Below, one piece after another: positions 45,701 through 52,322 of a stretch of 64,000 nucleotides of DNA. The notes below the pieces were generated by a model. That model made no database searches. It worked only from the letters and a program-made list of their open reading frames with translations, and was not told the origin of the DNA. The translations under genes were made by a program, and so were the position numbers. Positions within the stretch are counted from its first letter, which is position 1, and each line of letters starts with the position of its first letter. This DNA comes from Commensalibacter papalotli (GTDB taxonomy: Bacteria; Pseudomonadota; Alphaproteobacteria; Acetobacterales; Acetobacteraceae): NCBI RefSeq assembly GCF_947179115.1, contig NZ_CAMXCI010000004.1:124001-188000 (forward strand). The letters are read 5' to 3'.

Positions 45701-46358
45701 TTAAAGTGATTGACCCATTCTCACCAACAGAGGTTACCCCGACAGATCCTCCAGAGTAAATATTAAGGGTTCCAGAACTATATATATAATTATTATTCGC
45801 AAAACCACCATTAGTTACACTTAGGCTTCCTCCTCCACTAATGTAGTTATGATCAGCAGAGCCTCCATTATAAATAATTAAGTCAGCAGAAGTATTGGTT
45901 GTATAACCACTAAAACCATATATAAAATTATTCTCAGCCAAAGCACCAGAGGAAACTTTTACAGTTCCACCCATACTGATGTGAGTATTATTTATAGAAC
46001 CACCGTATACATTTAAATTACCTGAATTATAAATATAGTTATTGTTCGCAGAGCCACTGCTATTGACAGTTAAATTTCCACCAGCACTGATATAGTTATT
46101 ATTAACTAACCCACCACTATTAATATTCAGCAAACCTTTACTATAAATATAATTATTTTTAGCTACACCTGTATTATTAACAGTCACAGTACCTGATGAA
46201 ATATAGAGAAACTCACTCGATCCATCATTAATAATAACAGCACCTCGATTTAAAACTGTATTATAATAAGCACTACCCCCATCAGATATAGATACTGTTT
46301 GAGAGGTTATATTACTATTTTGTAAAATTTGCCCAGAGGATACGACAAGATCAACCAT
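42702..46358 (-). CDS. Giant AIDA-like repeat adhesin with C-terminal Hint (hedgehog/intein) domain
   Basis: A 1218-residue protein. Residues 1 to about 840 are repeats of about 18-22 residues of the AIDA type, forming a beta-solenoid, for example GGSANNNYIYSSGTLNIYSG-like units (GGFANNNYIYSSGTLNIYSG). A Hint domain starts at Cys873 (VCFLAGTMIETPDGFCAVEN) with the block-B TPEHCLF (His958) and ends around residue 1010. About 200 residues of beta-rich sequence follow, with four or so cysteines. There is no Sec signal peptide and no autotransporter barrel, so export may be by type I secretion or by an unknown route. The Hint fold implies self-cleavage with thioester formation. The gene is intact amid pseudogenes. 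Confidence 0.85.
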   Translation of the reverse strand: MVDLVVSSGQILQNSNITSQTVSISDGGSAYYNTVLNRGAVIINDGSSEFLYISSGTVTVNNTGVAKNNYIYSKGLLNINSGGLVNNNYISAGGNLTVNSSGSANNNYIYNSGNLNVYGGSINNTHISMGGTVKVSSGALAENNFIYGFSGYTTNTSADLIIYNGGSADHNYISGGGSLSVTNGGFANNNYIYSSGTLNIYSGGSVGVTSVGENGSITLNSNANWSTDNFSLITLDSKAKFIVQSGAVLHDMVLSNQGSFVIGAGGAASNITIDGGVLFNNSATVFQNITFGSKGGTLGFDGNYSLTQNLLSDYKFNSNAILELTNGATLSGAILSAGTLKIGTDGSSFKNIINGGSLIINYSSSWNNGGKPNLYGTIFGSNGGTLILQQGVWDGGEISQLNGLNSNVHLFLVNGEETYKGGGLNNTNITSQYVTASGGNTSVYNTSINTGAHFDLYYGRASNVTINSGGNFNLYNSAYADDIILNNGSMNVIYTKDRENGAYISNITINSGAVLNTTSANIENMIFNNGIVNIIAGYLRSAQINSTNTFYASNTILRRVEINSNAVLHLLNIKNAQHNDSEFITINNGGTLDVINADNAINPLIMSTTINSGGIFNISNYNYNITPIVYNTFISNGGVFNANNTYISDTTILSGGILNVNSGLTVSTIVNSGATLNISNDGSAYMTFVSSGANINVVSGGVIDQTTIIENGNLSIGYHGVLLNATINSNASVVIGEGGKLSGVVTLKQGGYIYINTSAGGIIDLLNSASIPTMRSYQDLISTNDMARIVISGTGSATTVISGFTGNNPEDSNTIVLDGVTQNDVTGVTYPDNDHVIFNLKDGSTVTLNVAGIGNYGYELGSDANGNVVFEVCFLAGTMIETPDGFCAVENITIRDLVMTYDYRTKTKNPRPVTWVGHKKKIVEKKSTYDESEYPVRILKGALADNIPNKDLLLTPEHCLFFDGKFIPVRMLVNDNSIFYDTSFTQYDYYHIETENHSVIIADGVLTESYLDTGNRHIFNHDQNVIDTSFNHPKSWEDDAAALLTVTRDVVEPIYQNIFNRISKDQLNTKTTIMTKDPDLYLITDKGKVITQKTSQINNKLTFTLPADTQGVWIMSRTSRPCDVIGSFIDDRRYLGVLVGDITLQRNGKTYDITTHTKTDCLSGWDVKENIPCRWTNGKAFLPLNIKKHCSIHTRLTLTIVSDHSYIIESVNNNRKIA

Positions 46359-46544
46359 TTTACTTCCTTAAAAATTTCTTTAATCAAATTATTACATAAA
46401 ATTATTAAAATTTGTTAGGCAATTCATTCTTGTCAAATAATATTTATTTTATACGACAACAAACATGAAACCCAGTTCCCCATAATCAAGCCATTTATCC
46501 TATTGAATTATTTAACATTATTAGTAACCAATGTTGTTTTCAAT

Positions 46545-46831
46545 CTAACGATTGATAGCTTCATCTGTTAATTGTAATTGGTGCCTTAACTGAGCATAAT
46601 GACAAATATCTGGTGCATTTTAAGGAAATACTTCAAAGGGTATTAACAACTTATTCAAAGCATCCTGCATCTGTGACAACATATTTTCTGATAATAATAA
46701 AACACATTACCAAAAGCTTAAATAATTAATTCATCTTCATTGAAATCAAAAATTTTTAAAATTCTTACAACTTGGCTCTTATATTCTTGAATACTTTTGC
46801 TATTTATAGAATTTTTAAGATTTTCAATCAT
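46545..46831 (-). pseudogene. Remnant of an unknown protein gene
   Basis: ATG 46831 opens MIENLKNSINSKSIQEYKSQ to NEDELII and a TAA; after a frameshift the text continues SENMLSQMQDALNKLLIPFE, meets another TAA, and continues DICHYAQLRHQLQLTDEAIN to a final TAG (46545). The composition is clearly protein-like on both sides of the breaks. Family not recognised. It accounts for part of the 945-base gap before rng; the remainder (46359-46544 and 46832-47304) is AT-rich and I see no gene in it. Confidence 0.45.
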
Positions 46832-47304
46832 ATTTTCGCATGGCTAATTTTTTGCTTTTTAATATTAAATTATAATCAATATTTATTATGATTTTTATAA
46901 GTTGCGGAGTTTGTCATTATAAATTATCAAATTACTTCTTCAGTTGAAAACCATATATAGCAGTGAATGAAATCTTATTATAAATATATTGTTTCGAATG
47001 ATAGTCATAATATTCATGCACACTATATAATGCATATTCCAAAAATGGATATAAAATTATATATTAACAGGTGTTTGCAAAAATTATAATTAACTTAGAT
47101 TTCACATTATTAAATTAATGTCATAAAAGAATATATAATACTGAAAATATTAATGATAGAATTAAAGAAATCCACTAACATGTTATTTAATTATGTAGTG
47201 AGTTTTAATGTTTGGGGTAATAAAATAATAAAGCATTATATCGTTACTCAAATAAATACTTGAATATATTTTTATAAATATAAAATGAAATCTTAATATT
47301 AAAT

Positions 47305-48426
47305 ATGACAAAAATACAATTAATTTGCATGTCTGGTGTTGTTCGAATTGCTGTTATAAAAGAGCAAAACCTGCTTGATTTTGGCGTGTGGTATCCTGGA
47401 CACTCTGATGGATTTGGCGATATTTATCTGGGCCGTGTTGACAGCTGTTTAACTGCTTTGGGTGGGGCTTTTATAACTTTGGGTAAAAATCTCTCTGGTT
47501 TCTTACCTGAGAATGCAGGTGCCAAAGGGCTACATGAGGGAGACTGGATTATTGTACGTGTCACTCGCAGTCATCAAGGAGGGAAAGGATTACGTCTAGA
47601 TGGACGAAATATCCCACCTTTAACCTTACCAAAAGATAAAACACCAGAGTTATTACAAGCTGGTCCTTCTTTATTTGAAGAATTGGCGCAAAGATGGCAT
47701 AATGCAGATATTATCAGTGATGAACTCAACATCACCAACCTAATCCCTGCATCCTATAAATCAAGAGTGCACCTTGCCAAAGAGCCTATTGATCCAGAAA
47801 TCATGGAACAAATTGACGCTTTGGAGACTAATGAAGTAGCCTTGCCCATGGGGATGAGAGCCAGTATTACCCCTACCCCTGCGTTGGTTGCCATTGATAT
47901 GGATACTGCAACACAAAGCAATGATAATCAAAATAAATTACGTTCACAATTTAATGCCAATCAACTAGCATTGCCTCAATTATTGCATCAACTGAAACTA
48001 CGCAACCTGTCTGGTGCTATTATTGTCGATTTGGCTGGGCTTCCTATTAAAAAGCGTCGTTTATTTCAAAGAGAATTTGAGCAAGCTTTGCAAAATGATC
48101 CCTTGCATCCTAAATTCTTAGGGTTTACCAATTTAGGCTTGGCCGAGATCACACGCCCTCGTAAACGCCCACCGCTACATGAAGTATTTTCATGTGATCA
48201 TGGACAAGCGATACAAATTCTGGGCAACTTGGAGAGAAAATTTAAGAGCCTTGCCTCCCCCCATCAATACCAGCAAATTACGTTGATCTTAAGTATTCCC
48301 TTATATCAAGCATTGCAAAATGACCAATGGGCCGTTAATCATTTTGAAAAACGGTGTACAATTTCTTTGTCCATCGAATCAAACCCATCTTTTACCACTT
48401 GTCAATGGGAGTATCAGTATGCTTAA
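47305..48426 (+). CDS. rng: Ribonuclease E/G family protein
   Basis: A 373-residue member of the RNase E/G family involved in RNA processing. Its S1-like N-terminal region is GDIYLGRVDSCLTALGGAFI and SGFLPENAG. The catalytic acidic motif block ALVAIDMDTATQ and LSGAIIVDLAGLPIKKRRLF follow, then EITRPRKRPPLHEV. It is shorter than RNase G (about 490) and lacks the Zn-link Cys motif, like many acetic acid bacterial homologues next to yacG. The start at 47305 has a poor ribosome site. It is followed by yacG with an 8-base overlap and normally follows maf directly. Confidence 0.88.
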   Translation: MTKIQLICMSGVVRIAVIKEQNLLDFGVWYPGHSDGFGDIYLGRVDSCLTALGGAFITLGKNLSGFLPENAGAKGLHEGDWIIVRVTRSHQGGKGLRLDGRNIPPLTLPKDKTPELLQAGPSLFEELAQRWHNADIISDELNITNLIPASYKSRVHLAKEPIDPEIMEQIDALETNEVALPMGMRASITPTPALVAIDMDTATQSNDNQNKLRSQFNANQLALPQLLHQLKLRNLSGAIIVDLAGLPIKKRRLFQREFEQALQNDPLHPKFLGFTNLGLAEITRPRKRPPLHEVFSCDHGQAIQILGNLERKFKSLASPHQYQQITLILSIPLYQALQNDQWAVNHFEKRCTISLSIESNPSFTTCQWEYQYA

Positions 48427-48631
48427 AACCTTAGAAAAATGTCCAATTTGTAAAAAAAAATCAACCTTAGAATACAAACCTTTCTGTTCTAAGCGTTGTG
48501 CTGATATTGACCTAAGTCGTTGGTTTTCCGAAGATTATCGTCTGAGCTCTGAACCACGCGATGAAGATGAAGCAGAAGAATTAGCAAATTCTTTAAAAGA
48601 AACACTTGATCAGAATCATGATGTAGGGTAA
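48419..48631 (+). CDS. yacG: DNA gyrase inhibitor YacG
   Basis: A 70-residue zinc-ribbon protein with the pattern CPICKKK ... CSKRCADIDLSRWF, which gives the four zinc-binding cysteines. The family binds and inhibits DNA gyrase GyrB. The start at 48419 (GGGAG upstream) overlaps the rng stop; a longer in-frame start at 48320 lies inside rng. Length matches the family. Confidence 0.92.
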   Translation: MLKTLEKCPICKKKSTLEYKPFCSKRCADIDLSRWFSEDYRLSSEPRDEDEAEELANSLKETLDQNHDVG

Positions 48632-48648
48632 ATGCTTTGTATACAGTG

Positions 48649-48673
48649 ATTCACTGAAACCGAAACAGTGAAT
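48649..48673. other. Hairpin between yacG and tRNA-Phe
   Basis: ATTCACTG / CAGTGAAT pair around a 9-base loop. No T run follows, so it is not a normal terminator; it could be a processing site in a yacG-tRNA transcript. Confidence 0.3.
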
Positions 48674-48683
48674 AATTATGAAT

Positions 48684-48759
48684 GCCCAAGTAGCTCAGTC
48701 GGTAGAGCAAGCGACTGAAAATCGCTGTGTCGGTGGTTCGATTCCGCCCTTGGGCACCA
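48684..48759 (+). tRNA. tRNA-Phe (GAA)
   Basis: A 76-nt cloverleaf with CCA encoded. Acceptor stem GCCCAAG / CTTGGGC, D-loop AGCTCAGTCGGTAGAGC, anticodon arm GCGACTGAAAATCGC with anticodon GAA, and T arm GGTTCGATTCC. It is the usual neighbour of yacG. Confidence 0.97.
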
Positions 48760-49252
48760 TTTCTAAATTAATCCTTTTAAAAATATTAATATTGTTAAGC
48801 TGATTATCTTATGCAGTAATAATCAATTTAATTATAATTACATCCTCAATTTGTTGATCTTTGAAATGTATAAAGTCTTAATAAGAACATTATATTGACA
48901 CTTATTGCTTTGGCAAAAGAGCTTAAACTTTCTTTAAAAGAATATTGTCAATATGCAGATCTGTTAAATATACATAATTTCACAAGGTAGATTACAAAGT
49001 GCTGAAAAAACAGATAGCTACGTGAATATTTTAAAAGTTAAATAACCATTTTATCTAAAATAAATATTGCATTATATCAGATATTAATGGTTATAATTAA
49101 ACCAATGGTTGAAATTAAAATTTGATTTTCTTAATTATACATGTATATAAGTAAACATGATAATGTGTACATGTATATATGGATATCTTGATAATTAATG
49201 TGCATTATTCACAATAAAATATGACATAATCTTTAAATGTGATTTGAAAAAC
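48760..49252. other. Intergenic region after tRNA-Phe
   Basis: 493 bases, very AT-rich. A short coding-like stretch (LTLIALAKELKLSLKEYCQY, about 48894-48960, plus strand, no start) may be the end of a lost gene. The regulatory palindromes at 49136-49179 are listed separately. Nothing else is seen. Confidence 0.35.
49136..49179. promoter_or_regulatory. Two TACATGTATATA palindromic sites upstream of the RHH gene
   Basis: TACATGTATATA occurs at 49138 and 49168, exactly 30 bases apart, on nearly the same face of the helix. The first copy is in a perfect 12-bp palindrome TATACATGTATA (49136-49147). They lie 75-117 bases before a ribbon-helix-helix gene, which suggests an autoregulatory operator; binding is not shown. 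Confidence 0.5.
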
Positions 49253-49576
49253 ATGACTGATAAAAAGGATTTTCTATCAGCAGAGAATACCTCAAGTGTT
49301 TCATCTGTCGATAATGGCGACTATAAACTGCAACAAAAGGTTGAAGCATCTTTACAACCCAAGAGCGATTTTCTATCAGACGATTCTGAATATCATTCTG
49401 ATAAAAAAAACGCCTCGTTACGCCTGATGATCCCAACTTATCTAGATAATCAGCTAACACAAATTGCCGCAAGTAAACGCGTGACAAAACGATTTTTAAT
49501 TCTAAAAGCACTGGCTCAAGCAGGATATCATCTTGAAAAAGAAGACTTAGTCACTGACAAAAGGCGAGTGAGGTAA
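49253..49576 (+). CDS. Ribbon-helix-helix DNA-binding protein
   Basis: A 107-residue protein. The N-terminal 55 residues are charged and probably unstructured, with one internal echo (SEDKDFLS-like KKDFLSAENTSS and KSDFLSDDSEYHS). The C-terminal 50 residues read SLRLMIPTYLDNQLTQIAAS, then KRVTKRFLILKALAQAGYHL, a CopG/MetJ/ParG-like ribbon-helix-helix. The ATG at 49253 is preferred to a TTG at 49244. Such proteins often pair with ParA or a toxin, but none is adjacent, so it is an orphan, possibly plasmid-derived. Paired palindromes lie upstream. Confidence 0.7.
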   Translation: MTDKKDFLSAENTSSVSSVDNGDYKLQQKVEASLQPKSDFLSDDSEYHSDKKNASLRLMIPTYLDNQLTQIAASKRVTKRFLILKALAQAGYHLEKEDLVTDKRRVR

Positions 49577-49703
49577 AATATTAAAAAAACCAAGATATTT
49601 CAAAATATAGTAACCATTTGTGTCTGTATAAGTCAGTAACAGCCATATAATAGTCAACAATAAATAATTATTTAAAAGCTACAAAGTATCTAAAGGATTT
49701 TAT

Positions 49704-51206
49704 ATGAAACTTCTAAAGAAAAAACATAAACCCATGCACATTAACGATATTATTATTGTTGATGATGATAAATTAAAAAAAGCCATCACAGCAGCAGCTC
49801 TTGGCAATGCTATGGAATGGTTTGATTTTGGTGTTTACGGCTTCTTGGCAATTGTGTTGGGTAAAGTGTTTTTCCCAGGAGCTGACCCTAGTATCCAAAT
49901 TATTGCTTCTTTGGCAACGTTTGCGGTTCCCTTCTTGGTAAGACCTATAGGAGGGATTTTCTTTGGTATTTTAGGTGATAAATATGGCCGACAAAAGATC
50001 TTGTCAATTACCATCATTATCATGTCGATCAGTACCTTCGCAATCGGCTTAATCCCCAGCTATCAGACTATCGGAATATTGGCACCTATTCTTCTATTGA
50101 TATGTAAGTTAGCCCAAGGATTTTCAGTGGGTGGTGAGTATTCTGGTGCTGCAATATTTGTTGCTGAATATGCCCCAGATCGCAGACGTGGCTTTTTAGG
50201 AAGTTGGCTTGATTTTGGCTCTATTGCTGGATTTGTATTAGGGGCTGGTATTGTCGTAATCATCTCAAGTATTATTGGAAATGAGAATATTATTGAATGG
50301 GGTTGGAGAGTGCCTTTCTTCTTGGCCTTACCTCTTGGTTTTGTTGGTATCTATCTAAGACACCAATTAGAAGAAACCCCTGCGTTTCAAAAACATGTTG
50401 AAAACATGGAAACCGATAACAAAAAAGAATTACAACAACCTCCAAAATTGTCATTTAAAGAGGTTGCCACCAAATATTCAAAAAGCTTTTTAACTTGTAT
50501 CGGTTTAGTATTGGCAATGAACATTACCTATTATGTTCTATTAACCTATATGCCAAACTATCTTTCTGGGCGATTAGGATATTCTGAAGATCATGGATTA
50601 TTAATTATTATTGCCATTATGGTTGGTATGTTATTCGTACAACCTTTTATTGGACTGATGAGTGATAAAATTGGCAGAAGACCATTTATTTTCGCCGGAA
50701 GCATTGGATTACTGTTATTATCATATCCAGCTTTTCACCTCATTCAAAGCAATGTTATTGGATTAATTTTTGTTGGATTATTAATCTTAACAATATCATT
50801 AAACTGTTTTGTAGGTGTTACAGCATCTATCCTCCCTGCTCTTTTCCCAACAAATGTCCGTTACAGTGCCCTTGCAATTTCCTTTAATGTTTCGATTATC
50901 ATTGCTGGGTTTACACCTGCTTTTGTTGCTTGGTTAGTGACCATTACAAACAATTCATATATGCCAGCTTTTTACCTAATGGGAGTATCACTTATTGGTA
51001 TATTTACTGCATTTACGATGCCTGAAACTGCGAATAAACCATTAAGAGGCGCAACCCCCACGGCTTCAGATAAAGAAGAAGCTAAAGAAATTCTAACCGC
51101 ACATTTTGATACTATTGAACAAAAAGTTGACCAACTTGACGAGACGATCGCCGAGCTTGAAAAGAAACGTCAAACCTTAATTGATCAACATCCAAAACTA
51201 GATTAA
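49704..51206 (+). CDS. proP: ProP-type osmoprotectant/proton symporter
   Basis: A 500-residue major-facilitator transporter (MHS family) with 12 membrane helices. It has GNAMEWFDFGVYGFLAIVLG, GDKYGRQKILS, the loop FAEYAPDRRRGFLGSWLDF-like VAEYAPDRRRGFLGSW and LRHQLEETPAFQ. The C-terminal tail EAKEILTAHFDTIEQKVDQL, then ETIAELEKKRQTLIDQHPKLD in two heptad stretches, corresponds to the coiled coil of E. coli ProP that tunes osmotic activation. It imports proline, glycine betaine and similar solutes. AAGGATTT precedes ATG. A hairpin terminator follows. Confidence 0.9.
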   Translation: MKLLKKKHKPMHINDIIIVDDDKLKKAITAAALGNAMEWFDFGVYGFLAIVLGKVFFPGADPSIQIIASLATFAVPFLVRPIGGIFFGILGDKYGRQKILSITIIIMSISTFAIGLIPSYQTIGILAPILLLICKLAQGFSVGGEYSGAAIFVAEYAPDRRRGFLGSWLDFGSIAGFVLGAGIVVIISSIIGNENIIEWGWRVPFFLALPLGFVGIYLRHQLEETPAFQKHVENMETDNKKELQQPPKLSFKEVATKYSKSFLTCIGLVLAMNITYYVLLTYMPNYLSGRLGYSEDHGLLIIIAIMVGMLFVQPFIGLMSDKIGRRPFIFAGSIGLLLLSYPAFHLIQSNVIGLIFVGLLILTISLNCFVGVTASILPALFPTNVRYSALAISFNVSIIIAGFTPAFVAWLVTITNNSYMPAFYLMGVSLIGIFTAFTMPETANKPLRGATPTASDKEEAKEILTAHFDTIEQKVDQLDETIAELEKKRQTLIDQHPKLD

Positions 51207-51244
51207 ATATTTTTACTTTTGAAAATTACTAGTCAAAATAGAAA

Positions 51245-51284
51245 AACAAGCTAAAATAGTACAAGTATTCATTTTAGCTTGTTT
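51245..51284 (+). terminator. Terminator after proP
   Basis: AACAAGCTAAAAT / ATTTTAGCTTGTT form a 13-bp stem with a 13-nt loop followed by TTTAT. Confidence 0.75.
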
Positions 51285-51369
51285 TATCATCATCAGTCTT
51301 TTTTATAGAATTATTCAAAAGTGATAAAAAACGTAACAATAAGCATAAAAATATTATTGGTTTTATTCA

Positions 51370-52239
51370 ATGAACTCTGTAGCATTAATTGTTACTTACA
51401 ACCGACTAACAAAATTAAAAAAATGTTTAGAAGCAACTTTGCTTTTATCATTTGATCATATTGTTGTTGTCAACAATATGTCTACTGATGAGACTATGCA
51501 GTGGCTGACTACACAAACAGATCCTCGATTACATATTTTAACAACAAAGCAAAATTCAGGGGGGGCTGGCGGATTTAAATATGGATCACAGTATATAACT
51601 AGCAACTTACAAACCGACTGGGTGTTTTTCTTTGATGATGATGCCTATCCTACTTTAAATCTATTAAATCAATTTGAAGCATTCAATAAAAAAAATTATC
51701 AATTATTTTGCAGTAAAGTTTTATTACCTTCTGGCAAACTATGCAAAATGAATATTCCTTATAAAAAAGTTCCATATAGTGTGTATCAAACTTTTTTGTA
51801 TAATATGTTTCCTAGAAAATTTCTTCCTAATTTCCAACAGCAAGAAGAGGTGGAAACTTTTTCTTTTGTGGGAGCAATCGTTCATCAAAACATACTGAGA
51901 CGATACTCAGATCAAATTGATGAAAAATTATTTATTTATTTCGATGATATTCTTTTTTCTTATTATTTAACTCGATCAAATTATAAAATTCATCTTTTAC
52001 CACAATTAGTTTTTATCCACGATACCAATGTTAATACCAATATTTATAAAGAAAAAAAATTATATTACCTTGTAAGAAACCTAATTTATTTAAGAAAAAA
52101 ACGATATTCCCCTTTTTCTAAATTAACAATCTTTCTTAGAGTAATAAATATTTTGATATTATGTATTTTCAAAGGAAGAAAAATTCGGTCTATTGTATAT
52201 TTTTTAAAAGGGATTAAAGATGGCCTCTTATTTAGATAA
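51370..52239 (+). CDS. Glycosyltransferase family 2 protein
   Basis: A 289-residue GT-A transferase. NDP-sugar site VALIVTYNRLTKLKKCLEA, then FDHIVVVNNMSTDETM, then NSGGAGGFKYG and the DXD-type WVFFFDDDAYPT. The NSGGAGGF block and length recall galactofuranosyl- or rhamnosyltransferases (GlfT/WbbL types). The C-terminal 50 residues are very basic and hydrophobic (LIYLRKKRYSPFSKLTIFLR), fitting membrane association. It is followed by a second transferase after 83 bases; both probably modify cell-surface polysaccharide. Confidence 0.85.
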   Translation: MNSVALIVTYNRLTKLKKCLEATLLLSFDHIVVVNNMSTDETMQWLTTQTDPRLHILTTKQNSGGAGGFKYGSQYITSNLQTDWVFFFDDDAYPTLNLLNQFEAFNKKNYQLFCSKVLLPSGKLCKMNIPYKKVPYSVYQTFLYNMFPRKFLPNFQQQEEVETFSFVGAIVHQNILRRYSDQIDEKLFIYFDDILFSYYLTRSNYKIHLLPQLVFIHDTNVNTNIYKEKKLYYLVRNLIYLRKKRYSPFSKLTIFLRVINILILCIFKGRKIRSIVYFLKGIKDGLLFR

Positions 52240-52322
52240 CAAAATTAAATAATTTACTTATAAAATATGAACTGATAAAAACTAAACCCATATATTTATG
52301 TAACCAACATGAACAAAGCAAA

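Noticed and set aside
42702..46358. A protein-splicing intein inserted in a host gene
   Set aside because: The Hint domain is at the C-terminal side of a repeat adhesin with no conserved C-extein junction that I can recognise, so autocleavage of a Hint-domain surface protein fits better.
36857..47304. Prophage or insertion sequence
   Set aside because: I see no integrase, transposase, capsid or terminal inverted repeats in this stretch.
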